NCBI GenBank assembly: GCA_905479665.1
Contig: CAJQNM010000060.1
Coordinates: 1 to 14,196, forward strand
DNA: 14,196 bases
From: an uncultured Saprospiraceae bacterium
GTDB taxonomy: Bacteria > Bacteroidota > Bacteroidia > Chitinophagales > Saprospiraceae
Reading direction: 5' to 3'
In this document: piece after piece, positions 7,380-14,196 of the stretch
How positions within the stretch are numbered: position 1 is the first letter of the stretch
Layout: each line of letters starts with the position of its first letter
The notes under the pieces: model-generated
What the model saw: the letters and a program-made list of their open reading frames with translations, nothing else
The model's database searches: none
Told to the model about the DNA's origin: nothing
Made by a program: the position numbers and the translations under genes

Positions 7380-8006
7380 ATGAAATTAATAACAACAACC
7401 CTACTTATTGGTATCCTGGCCTTTGCGTTGCAAGCGCAAACCACCGTGATCCCTTTCATGAATCCAACTCCTGCAGTCCCCACGATTTGTGGTGACAGCT
7501 GGGTAGAAAGTGGTCTTACACATCGCATCGAGCCTCTTTTTGCATCATGTTCATTTACTTTTGACGATATAGCTGGAAAGCTTCAAATGGTCCCAGCCGC
7601 ACTGCGAGTGGAACTAGCGCCGCTTGGGGTTATCAATAAAATCGAAGTGGACATTGAGAATTTTTGCAGTAATTGCAATGCACTGAAAGTCTATGATGCG
7701 GGCGGAAATTTGCTGGATTCCATCGCCAGCACGGTTGGCGGCACCGAGACGATCATTTATACCAATCCCGGTAGCCACAATGTCGCATTCATGAAAGTCT
7801 GTGGAGTAGAATCAGAGGTTTGCGAGATACGCATTGACCATGAAGAGGTCTGTGAGCCCATCGTACAGATACATGCCGAAAAAGGAGATGTATATGTAGA
7901 CGATTCTTGCTATGGCGTCATCTTGAAATCGCCCAGTGGTTTCTGTTTTCGCATCCGGGTCAATGATCTCGGGCAACTCTATACCGTGTCCGTTCCTTGT
8001 CCCTAA
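7380..8006 (+). CDS. Secreted cysteine-rich protein of unknown function
   Basis: This is a 208-aa protein with a clean Sec signal peptide (MKLITTTLLIGILAFALQAQ, cleavage near residue 19-20). The mature part carries ten cysteines (37, 57, 96, 99, 141, 148, 158, 177, 189, 207), an even number that fits disulfide bonding outside the cytoplasm. Residues 75-160 look like alternating beta-strands (KIEVDIENF, LKVYDAGGNLLDS, VAFMKVCGV). The last 40 residues contain GVILKSPSGFCFRIRVNDLGQL, which resembles short beta-hairpin ends I have seen in other exported Bacteroidota proteins; this is an impression only. There is no Por-type sorting domain and no lipobox. I do not recognise the family. The ATG at 7380 follows an AT-rich leader. 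It stands alone: divergent from the yfiT-like gene and convergent with the M28 operon across a repeat region. Confidence 0.75.
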   Translation: MKLITTTLLIGILAFALQAQTTVIPFMNPTPAVPTICGDSWVESGLTHRIEPLFASCSFTFDDIAGKLQMVPAALRVELAPLGVINKIEVDIENFCSNCNALKVYDAGGNLLDSIASTVGGTETIIYTNPGSHNVAFMKVCGVESEVCEIRIDHEEVCEPIVQIHAEKGDVYVDDSCYGVILKSPSGFCFRIRVNDLGQLYTVSVPCP

Positions 8007-8010
8007 AGTT

Positions 8011-8263
8011 CCAGACGCTGGATATGAGATATGAGACATTGAGACATGAGACATCAGACATCAGACTTGGTCGCGATTTATTCAAGGATCGCCATCATTC
8101 CGAAACTGCATTGAACCTTGAACCCCATTGAACTTTGAATAGGGCCAGACGCTAGATATGAGACATCAGACATCAGACTTGGTCGCGATTTATTCAAGGA
8201 TCGTCTTGATTCCGAAACTGCATTGAACCTTGAACAACACTTGAACCCCATTGAACTTTGAAC
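8011..8263. repeat. Duplicated compound heptamer repeat between convergent genes
   Basis: Two direct copies (8011-8140 and 8145-8263) of a composite unit. Each starts CCAGACGCT, has a run of GATATGA/GACATCA heptamers, then a roughly 45-bp core beginning TTGGTCGCGATTTATTC, then TTGAACC/TTGAACT heptamers. Copy 1 has six units of the first heptamer, one of them 8 bp; copy 2 has three. Copy 2 has 11 extra bases in the second heptamer block. The cores differ only over a few bases (CGCCATC against CGTCTTG). The core holds a short inverted pair, GCGAT...ATCGC, around a 10-nt loop. The block fills nearly the whole space between two convergent stop codons. No open frame of note lies in it. Confidence 0.88.
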
Positions 8264-8279
8264 ATAAAAGATCGAACTC

Positions 8280-9926
8280 TTAGTTTTTCAACTGAGAGGC
8301 GTCTCTAGCCGCCTTAAATTCGCTGCCCTCGTTCCACTTCGGAAAAATGGTTTCAGAGGCCAATTTTTCTCCGATCTTGAAGTACAGGGTTGCATCCTGG
8401 ACCAATCCTCGTAGATCCCAATCTGCAGGTACATACTCGTCGGCTGGTTTATGGTAGCGATCAGAGGTGTATTCATCCCGCTTTTGCGTCACAAATGCTT
8501 CTCCCTTTTCAAGGTGTTCTTTTCCCCCCTCAGCATAGAGCGCAGGGATCCCCACTTTGGCAAAGTTGAAGTGATCACTTCGGAAGAAGTAGCCTTTTTC
8601 CGGCTCAGGATCGGCCAGTATTTCTCGTCCCTGCGCAGCCGCAGCAACACGGGCGTATTCATCCATCTCCGAATGCCCCATGCCGGTGATGGTCAAGTAT
8701 TTCATCGGGCCAATGGCGATCAGGCCGTCCATGTTGAGATTGGCTACAGATAGATTTATCGGAAAAATGGGATTTTCGGCATAGTATTGAGAACCAAGCA
8801 GGCCCTGTTCCTCGGCAGTCACAAAAAGGAAAACTACGGATCGATCGGGTTGGGGTGCCTGAGCAAACTGCTTGGCGATCGAGAGGACACAAGCGACACC
8901 ACTTCCATTGTCTAGCGCTCCATTATAGATCGAGTCACCATCTACGACCTGCCCCACGCCAAGATGATCCCAATGAGCCGAATAGAGGATGGACTCATCG
9001 GGACGTTCGCTGCCTTTGATCATGCCCACCACATTCTTTGATACATCTTCCTTAAAAGTGTTGGTCAGATTGTGTGACATCGTGTATCCGAGTGAAAAAG
9101 GCTTAAATTCTGGGGTCCGCGCTTTGCGAATTTCTGCGCCCAGATCATAGCCTTGTTTCTCAAAGAGTTCTTTCGCTGCATCAAGTGAGACCCATCCTTG
9201 GATAGCAGCCTTGTCTTTGTTCCCATCAGGCGGACGTAAGTTTAGCTGGCCTCCTCCCCAAGAACTTGAAACCACAAACCATGGGTAGCCTGCAGAGGTC
9301 GTCTCATGTACGATCAGTACTGCACCAGCTCCCTGCCGCCCCGCTTCTTCATATTTATAGGTCCATCGACCATAGTAGGTCATGATATCGCCCTTAAAAA
9401 AATCTTTATCATCTCCACCAAATCCGGGATCATTGACCAGTACGACGATGGTCTTGCCCTTGATGTCCTGTCCTGCAAAATCATCCCAACTGTATTCTGG
9501 GGCGGTGATGCCAAAACCGCAGAAGAGTACTTCTGAATTTTGCACCTCGATTTTCTCTTGGATACGCTCAGTGTAGGAGACGAACTCTTCCCCGAGATCG
9601 AGCTCCACATTTCCCTTTTTGCTGGCAAACTTCATTGTTGGGTCGGGTGTCCCTGTGATCTCCACCATAGGTACTTCTTGAATGTAGGAATCACCATTGC
9701 CGGGTTGCACACCCAGCGTTTCCAATTCCTTGACCAGATAGTCGACCGTTCGCTCTTCACCTTCACTAAATGGTTTTCTACCCAGGTAGTGATCAGATGA
9801 CAGTTCGGCAATGTAATGATCAAGATCTGCGGGGGTGATATTTGGCTCAAACGCCTTCTCAGTGCTGTTCTGGCAAGCCATGGCAAAGCCCAAGGCTGCC
9901 AGAATGCAATACGTAAGTTGTCTCAT
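8280..9926 (-). CDS. M28 family zinc peptidase lipoprotein with PA domain
   Basis: This is a predicted exported aminopeptidase-type metallopeptidase of 548 aa. The signal peptide ends in a lipobox-like FAMAC (Cys18), pointing to lipid anchoring. The middle (about 130-285) reads as a protease-associated domain inserted before the catalytic domain, as in many M28 members. The dinuclear zinc set is complete: His318 and Asp320 in SAHWDHLG, bridging Asp339 in GALDNGSG, Glu372-Glu373 in TAEEQGLLGS, Asp400 in NLNMDG, and His452 in RSDHFNFAKVGIPAL. It is the last gene of a three-gene operon, with 11 bp between the dehydrogenase stop and this ATG. The start has an AT-rich leader and no clear Shine-Dalgarno. 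The likely action is release of N-terminal amino acids from peptides in the periplasm or at the cell surface; specificity is unknown. Confidence 0.92.
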   Translation of the reverse strand: MRQLTYCILAALGFAMACQNSTEKAFEPNITPADLDHYIAELSSDHYLGRKPFSEGEERTVDYLVKELETLGVQPGNGDSYIQEVPMVEITGTPDPTMKFASKKGNVELDLGEEFVSYTERIQEKIEVQNSEVLFCGFGITAPEYSWDDFAGQDIKGKTIVVLVNDPGFGGDDKDFFKGDIMTYYGRWTYKYEEAGRQGAGAVLIVHETTSAGYPWFVVSSSWGGGQLNLRPPDGNKDKAAIQGWVSLDAAKELFEKQGYDLGAEIRKARTPEFKPFSLGYTMSHNLTNTFKEDVSKNVVGMIKGSERPDESILYSAHWDHLGVGQVVDGDSIYNGALDNGSGVACVLSIAKQFAQAPQPDRSVVFLFVTAEEQGLLGSQYYAENPIFPINLSVANLNMDGLIAIGPMKYLTITGMGHSEMDEYARVAAAAQGREILADPEPEKGYFFRSDHFNFAKVGIPALYAEGGKEHLEKGEAFVTQKRDEYTSDRYHKPADEYVPADWDLRGLVQDATLYFKIGEKLASETIFPKWNEGSEFKAARDASQLKN

Positions 9927-9937
9927 TGTAAAAGGAT

Positions 9938-11233
9938 TTAGCTGGTATGCACCACACGCCAGACCCTACCTTTGGCAGAGTCAACGATGTAGAGGCTACC
10001 GTCAGGACCCTGCGAAAGACCGCAGGGACGATATTTCGCATCACCGGGTGCTTTGATCTCGTCGGCGCCACCAAAGCCTCCTGCAAAAACTTCCCAGTCT
10101 CCATTGGGCAATCCGTCTTGCATGGGTTGGAAAACTACATTATAGCCATCCTGCGGAGCGCCCAGACGATTCCAGGATCCATGAAATGCGATAAAAGCAC
10201 CTCCTTGATACTTTTCCGGAAATTGATTTCCTGAATAAAAAAGAAGATCATTAGGCGCGTAGTGGGCGGGAAACCCCACCAAAGGCTTTTTGGCCTCCGC
10301 ACAGCGATCGATTGTTTTGCCATCACCACCATATTCGGGGTTGAGGTATTTTTGACCATCCATGGAATTGAAATAACAGTAGGGCCAACCAAAGTCATCG
10401 CCTTCTTCAACTTGGAAGAATTCTTCTGCCGGAAGTTCTAAATTTTCTTCTTCTGCAAATTTTTCTGGCCAAAAACGATGCATGTCATCCCTCCCATGAG
10501 AAACGCAGTACAAAGAGTTTACTGATTTGTTCCATTGAATCGCCACTGCGTTACGAATACCAGTTGCATACCTGTCTTCGAGCGTCTGTTTCTGGCCCAA
10601 CTCTGAATCTGAAAACTTCCAAATGCCAGCACGGGTTTCTAACTCTACGCAAGGTTGTAGACCCGGCGATTCCTTCGATCGTGCCTCCTCCATGCATGCG
10701 TTCGTTAGTGAACCGACATTCACATAGAGGTTTCCGGAATGGTCAAAATCAAAGGACTTTTCGCTATGGCCGCCTTTACTTCCCTCCAGGTGTACGATCG
10801 TATCGATAGTACTATTTGGCACCAAGTCGTCGGATAAGGGGACTCGCATGACCTTGTCCTTGGTGGCAAAATAGAGGTGTTCTTTGTGCAGTTTAAGGCC
10901 GGTGCCGCGATAAGGGGCAAAGCTCTCGATCAAGTCGCTCTTGCCATTGCCGCTGGTGTCTCTCAGCACCTTGATGCTATTTCCATCTTTATCTTCATTG
11001 GCGAGATGGACAAAAATATCACCGTTATCGCGGATCGCAAGTTGACGGCCGCGCCCCAGTGAGTCTGCTACGACCACGGCCGAAAATCCGGCAGGGAGGG
11101 TGAGACCATCATTATTGGGTGCATACGTAAGCTGGAGCGTTTCTTCAGCGATTTTTTCTTGCGGTTGGCAGGCCAAAGCGATGGCAATAGCAAGTACTGC
11201 GACATAGATAAACCAGAGCAGGCGATTGTTCAT
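9938..11233 (-). CDS. PQQ-type sugar (glucose/sorbosone) dehydrogenase family lipoprotein, copy 2
   Basis: This is a 431-aa beta-propeller protein, paralogous to the product of 5364-6743. The signal peptide ends at ALAC (Cys22), a plausible lipobox. Shared landmarks in order: GFSAVVVADSLGRGRQLA (against GFGALVVADSIGRSRHMA in copy 1), GDIFVHL, calcium-loop-like DTSGNGKSD (92-100), GGHSEKSFDF with His156 at the catalytic-base position, ATGIRNAVAIQWN with Arg227, SHGRDDMH, DFGWPYCYF, FIAFHGSWNR (348-356) and YRPCGLSQGPDGSLY. Its extra cysteines (180, 195, 243, 286, 311, 404) could form disulfides. The gene is sandwiched between two M28 peptidase genes with gaps of 10 and 11 bp, so it is surely co-transcribed with them. 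Oxidation of a sugar or aldose-like substrate in the periplasm with PQQ is the family expectation; the true substrate is unknown, and some family members have no shown dehydrogenase activity. Confidence 0.87.
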   Translation of the reverse strand: MNNRLLWFIYVAVLAIAIALACQPQEKIAEETLQLTYAPNNDGLTLPAGFSAVVVADSLGRGRQLAIRDNGDIFVHLANEDKDGNSIKVLRDTSGNGKSDLIESFAPYRGTGLKLHKEHLYFATKDKVMRVPLSDDLVPNSTIDTIVHLEGSKGGHSEKSFDFDHSGNLYVNVGSLTNACMEEARSKESPGLQPCVELETRAGIWKFSDSELGQKQTLEDRYATGIRNAVAIQWNKSVNSLYCVSHGRDDMHRFWPEKFAEEENLELPAEEFFQVEEGDDFGWPYCYFNSMDGQKYLNPEYGGDGKTIDRCAEAKKPLVGFPAHYAPNDLLFYSGNQFPEKYQGGAFIAFHGSWNRLGAPQDGYNVVFQPMQDGLPNGDWEVFAGGFGGADEIKAPGDAKYRPCGLSQGPDGSLYIVDSAKGRVWRVVHTS

Positions 11234-11243
11234 ATTTTCTTAA

Positions 11244-12788
11244 TTAGTCATTGAGCTTTTTGCGCGGCAGCAATTCGTCACGTTGTGCTGTGCGATAGAC
11301 AAATGTAGCAACAATCGTGGCAGCCTGTTTCAGGTCATCTAAGACAAGGTGATCAAAATGATCCATATTGCTATGATGGGTCCGTGTGCCGTAAGCTATC
11401 GGATCTTGCAAAAATTGAAATCCTGGAATTCCTACCACATCAAATGCCAGGTGGTCAGTTCCTCCCGTATTAGCTGACGTTAAGGTTGCTGCATCCAGAT
11501 CCTCAAAGGGATCGAACCACTCGCGAAAAATACTGCGTACACCTTCATTGCCTTGTAGGTACATCCCCCGGATCTTGCCTGTGCCATTGTCCAGATTGTA
11601 GTATGCTGACACTTTTTCGTGTTCAGGTTTTAGTTCGATCGCGTTGCCAAAGTCGTCTGTCTTAGCAAAGTGCTCGCCGACATAGCCTTTCGAACCCAGT
11701 AGACCCTGTTCTTCGCCAGTCCAGAGTGCCAAGCGTATGGTGCGACGCGGCTGAATACCGGCTTCAGCAAAAGTGCTCTGTAGTATTCGCACCGCCTCCA
11801 TCATCACGGTTGAACCGGCAGCATTGTCCGTGGCTCCGGTACCTGTATGCCAAGAATCAAAATGAGCTCCGAGCATGACAATCTCATCAGCCAGATCTGT
11901 TCCTGGTATTTCGGCGATGATGTTGTGTTCCATGCCATCCGGATTGTGAAAAGATGCGCTGAGATCCATTGTGAGCTCGATGGGCAAATCTGCGTTGTAA
12001 AGCCGAAATATGCGATTGTAGTGCTCGACAGACATCGTAATTTGCGGGACCACCTCTTCTGTCGATCTCGAAGATTGACCAGAGGCACGTGCTTGAGAAA
12101 GAAAGACGGTGCCAAGATCACCTTTGTAGCTGCGATCGATCACTGCCAGCGGCTCCTCTTCGTAGAGAAATTTCCACAGGGCGGTGCTGAAGTTTGCACC
12201 GCTGCCTCGATAATTACGAAATCTGCGTGGTGTGGGCTGGCCAGCATTGGCCACTCCCAACAAGGCTTCGGCATCCAGCCGTTTCGATGGTGGTTCAAAC
12301 CACTCCTCGATGGTGCGGATCGAATCAAGGAGTACAAATTTTCCAGTGAGCTTACCTCGGAAGTCTTCCAATTCCTCCGCACTGGAGGCCGACAAATAGA
12401 TCACCTCCCCAGTCACCTCGCCACTAGATGGTGACCAAGCTTTAGGGTAGGCGATGAGTGGACTGTATGCTGGCTCTTGCATGTGCATCTCAAAATGATC
12501 CAATTGCCAGCCTTTGCCGAAAGGACCCCATTCTTCCAGATGTACGTTTTTTAGCCCCCAGTCGCTCAACTGCTTTTGAGCCCACTCGGTGGCGCGATCG
12601 AGCTGCGGAGATCCGGTGAGCCGAGGTCCATAAATGTCCGTTAGTGAAGATGCAATCATCTCCACGTGACTATCCTCCATGCCCTCCGCTCGAATCTGGT
12701 CAAGAAGCTGCAACGTCGAGTCTGTTTGGGTCGATGCCACCAACAGATGGCAACAAAGGATCGTAACCATTGGCATTGTTCGTTTCAC
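11244..12788 (-). CDS. Exported M28 family zinc peptidase (carboxypeptidase Q-like layout)
   Basis: This is a predicted secreted metallopeptidase of about 514 aa and the first gene of the three-gene operon. With a GTG start at 12788 the protein begins MKRTMPMVTILCCHLLVAST, a normal signal peptide. The longest frame starts at a TTG (12842) and adds 18 polar residues, and an ATG at 12776 lacks the basic N-terminus; the exact start is therefore uncertain. Zinc and catalytic residues (numbered from the GTG) are His309 and Asp311 in GAHFDSWH, Asp321 in TGATDNAAGS, Glu359-Glu360 in WTGEEQGLLGS, Asp400 in YYNLDNGTG, and the late histidines in GGTDHLAF (446) and THHSNMDHFDHL (around 472). The TRTHHSNMD ending is like the carboxypeptidase Q subgroup. 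A PA-like region occupies roughly 120-270. It differs strongly from the other M28 gene (8280-9926), so the two are not a recent duplication. Confidence 0.9.
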   Translation of the reverse strand: MKRTMPMVTILCCHLLVASTQTDSTLQLLDQIRAEGMEDSHVEMIASSLTDIYGPRLTGSPQLDRATEWAQKQLSDWGLKNVHLEEWGPFGKGWQLDHFEMHMQEPAYSPLIAYPKAWSPSSGEVTGEVIYLSASSAEELEDFRGKLTGKFVLLDSIRTIEEWFEPPSKRLDAEALLGVANAGQPTPRRFRNYRGSGANFSTALWKFLYEEEPLAVIDRSYKGDLGTVFLSQARASGQSSRSTEEVVPQITMSVEHYNRIFRLYNADLPIELTMDLSASFHNPDGMEHNIIAEIPGTDLADEIVMLGAHFDSWHTGTGATDNAAGSTVMMEAVRILQSTFAEAGIQPRRTIRLALWTGEEQGLLGSKGYVGEHFAKTDDFGNAIELKPEHEKVSAYYNLDNGTGKIRGMYLQGNEGVRSIFREWFDPFEDLDAATLTSANTGGTDHLAFDVVGIPGFQFLQDPIAYGTRTHHSNMDHFDHLVLDDLKQAATIVATFVYRTAQRDELLPRKKLND

Positions 12789-12845
12789 ATCAATTTTTTT
12801 TTTGAATTGGTCATAGACCGACTCATTCGTATTTGTAATCAATTA

Positions 12846-12878
12846 TTTGAAGATAGCCTATTATCAGTCATAAATCTG
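12846..12878 (+). promoter_or_regulatory. Candidate Bacteroidota-type promoter for the HtrA-like protease
   Basis: TTTG at 12846-12849 is followed after 21 bp by TAAATCTG at 12871-12878, one mismatch from the Bacteroidota -7 consensus TAnnTTTG with its -33 TTTG. It lies about 40 bp before the ATG at 12919, a reasonable leader length. The match is short and could be chance. Confidence 0.3.
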
Positions 12879-12918
12879 CTACTCACTTGGTACTCTTCTC
12901 CTTAAATTGTGCGTTCAT

Positions 12919-14073
12919 ATGAAAGCTATGAAAAATGTACCTATAATTATTTTGTCTGTTGTCCTCTTTGCAGCGGGGGCACTTTTTGGAACATCTTTTT
13001 TGACTCGTCAGGACACGCCAACAGTAGATTATAGCATTGAGCGGAAGAGCCCCATAGAAGTCTCCAGTGTTTCATATGATGAACCCAAACCCGAGCGCAC
13101 CGACTATGGCAAACAGGAAGCAGCTACGATTGATCTATTTGAAAATGCGGCCCCATCGGTGGCATTTATCAACACATCAAACTACCGGCAGGATTATTGG
13201 ACGAGGGATATTTCAGAAATTGCACGAGGGAGCGGATCAGGGTTTGTCTGGGATCAGAATGGACACATCGTCACAAATTTTCACGTGATCGAGGATGCAG
13301 ACAAAGCGATCGTAACCCTCGCCAATCAAAAATCGTACGAGGCCGACCTGGTCGGTTACGCCCCCGAAAAGGACCTCGCCATACTCAAGATCAAAGCACC
13401 CGTAGGGGATCTTGTGCCTATTCCGCTTGGCTCATCAGACAATCTTAGGGTAGGTCAGCATGCCTTTGCCATTGGCAACCCCTTTGGGCTGGACCAGACG
13501 CTGACTACGGGTATCATTAGTGCGTTGGGTCGAGAAATCAAATCCCGGTCAGGTACCCCGATCAAAGATGTGATTCAGACAGATGCTGCAATTAATCCAG
13601 GCAACAGTGGTGGGCCATTGCTCGACTCACGAGGCGATTTGATTGGGGTCAACACGGCCATCTATAGCCCCTCTGGGGCATACGCTGGGATCGGCTTTTC
13701 GATTCCGGTCGATGTGCTCAAATGGGTCGTCCCTGATCTTATCCAGTACGGCAAAATAAATAGACCGATGCTCGGCGTACAATTGGCACGACAGACGCTC
13801 GCCGCTCGTGCTGGGATCAAGGGGGCTTTAGTTTTTGAAGTCGAGCCCGGCAGTGCTGCAGCCAAAGCTGGACTTATCCCTTCTCGCCGCAATCAAGCGG
13901 GTCAAATCGAATTGGGAGATGTCATCGTTGGTCTCGGAAATGAGGTGATCGAATCCAACAACGATCTTTTTCTCGCTCTGGAGAATCACCGGGCCGGAGA
14001 TCTCATCACGGTCACAGTCCTACGCAACGACAGGGAGCTTGAAATCGATGTCGTCCTAGACGCCAGCAAATGA
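12919..14073 (+). CDS. HtrA/Deg (S1C) serine protease with one PDZ domain
   Basis: This is a 384-aa trypsin-like protease for envelope quality control. Starting from ATG at 12919 it opens MKAMKNVPIIILSVVLFAAG, an N-terminal hydrophobic segment that is either a signal peptide or, more likely given no obvious cleavage site, a membrane anchor. The protease domain has the full triad: His122 in TNFHVIED, Asp152 in EKDLAIL and Ser230 in NPGNSGGPLL. AIGNPFGLDQTLTTGIISALGR and IQTDAAINPGNSGGP are standard HtrA blocks. A single PDZ domain covers about 282-384 (MLGVQL, VFEVEPGSAAAKAGL, LGDVIVGLGNEVI). One PDZ and a membrane anchor resemble DegS or the plant/cyanobacterial Deg1 type rather than two-PDZ DegP. 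The longest frame adds four codons from a TTG. It is divergent from the M28 operon and could share its control region. Confidence 0.94.
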   Translation: MKAMKNVPIIILSVVLFAAGALFGTSFLTRQDTPTVDYSIERKSPIEVSSVSYDEPKPERTDYGKQEAATIDLFENAAPSVAFINTSNYRQDYWTRDISEIARGSGSGFVWDQNGHIVTNFHVIEDADKAIVTLANQKSYEADLVGYAPEKDLAILKIKAPVGDLVPIPLGSSDNLRVGQHAFAIGNPFGLDQTLTTGIISALGREIKSRSGTPIKDVIQTDAAINPGNSGGPLLDSRGDLIGVNTAIYSPSGAYAGIGFSIPVDVLKWVVPDLIQYGKINRPMLGVQLARQTLAARAGIKGALVFEVEPGSAAAKAGLIPSRRNQAGQIELGDVIVGLGNEVIESNNDLFLALENHRAGDLITVTVLRNDRELEIDVVLDASK

Positions 14074-14085
14074 CCCAGCAGTAAG

Positions 14086-14162
14086 TTATCCATTATCCAT
14101 TATCCATTATCCATTATCCATTATCCATTATCAATTGTCCATTGTCAATTATCAATTAACAA
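14086..14162. repeat. Heptamer tandem array, TTATCCA and variants
   Basis: Six exact TTATCCA units (14086-14127) are followed by decaying variants in the same 7-bp register: TTATCAA, TTGTCCA, TTGTCAA, TTATCAA, TTAACAA. The array begins 12 bp after the HtrA-like stop codon. Exact units on the gene side and mutated ones on the far side suggest older copies at the distal edge. The downstream gene is outside the window. Confidence 0.9.
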
Positions 14163-14196
14163 GCTATCTGCGAAACACGCCCTGCACTCTCCCACG

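Noticed and set aside
8068..8092. Bidirectional intrinsic terminator in the repeat core
   Set aside because: The GCGAT/ATCGC stem is only 5 bp with a 10-nt loop and no T-tract, and copy 2 weakens one pair; not supported as a terminator.
8011..8263. Insertion sequence or miniature transposon
   Set aside because: No transposase frame, no clear terminal inverted repeats and no target duplication could be seen; kept as a repeat with unknown origin.
11847..12434. Plus-strand open frame of 195 codons opposite the M28 gene
   Set aside because: It is antisense to the catalytic region of a well-supported peptidase; its composition reflects the complement of that gene.
14086..14162. CRISPR-like repeat array
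   Set aside because: The units are only 7 bp and directly abutting, with no spacers, and no cas gene is present; it is a tandem short repeat.

Overview
The window looks like a chromosomal segment of a Bacteroidota bacterium of the Cytophagia/Saprospiria type; this is an inference. The reasons are AT-rich leaders without clear Shine-Dalgarno sequences, several exported or lipobox-bearing enzymes (two M28 peptidases and two PQQ-type sugar dehydrogenases), a YfiT-type DinB protein, and intergenic repeats that I associate with this phylum (REP-like palindromes beside a RAYT-like remnant, and 7-bp tandem arrays). I see no rRNA, tRNA, CRISPR array, phage gene or intact insertion sequence.

Layout. 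1-1931 (+ strand): the C-terminal part of proC, a 4-bp-overlapping NAD-dependent epimerase/dehydratase, and a small AT-rich DUF3024 protein. 1932-2770: a gene-poor stretch with a possible interspersed repeat, REP-like palindromes and a decayed RAYT-like transposase fragment on the minus strand. 2771-4490 (- strand): a two-gene cassette for a 2,3-diacetamido-type sugar, with a WbpE-like aminotransferase followed by a WbpD-like acetyltransferase overlapping it by 8 bp. 4576-5352 (+): a stand-alone enoyl-CoA hydratase. 5364-7264 (- strand): a YfiT/DinB thiol-transferase-like gene whose TGA stop overlaps the TTG start of a lipoprotein PQQ-type dehydrogenase. 7380-8006 (+): a secreted cysteine-rich protein that I cannot name. 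8011-8263: a duplicated compound heptamer repeat between convergent genes. 8280-12788 (- strand): a tight three-gene operon, M28 peptidase > PQQ-type dehydrogenase lipoprotein > M28 peptidase lipoprotein, with 10-11 bp gaps. 12919-14073 (+): a membrane-anchored HtrA/Deg serine protease transcribed divergently from that operon, followed by a heptamer array at the window edge.

How the genes fit together. The right half (5.3-14.1 kb) is mostly cell-envelope or periplasmic work: two paralogous dehydrogenases, two zinc aminopeptidase-like enzymes and a quality-control protease. The M28-dehydrogenase-M28 operon, together with the second dehydrogenase coupled to a YfiT-type protein, is the part most likely to be an undescribed functional unit, although each family is individually known. 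The left half is housekeeping plus surface-sugar synthesis with signs of insertion and decay.

Start codons. Several start codons were moved inward from the longest open frame because the longest frame begins with TTG and an ATG (or GTG) with a more family-like N-terminus lies a few codons inside.
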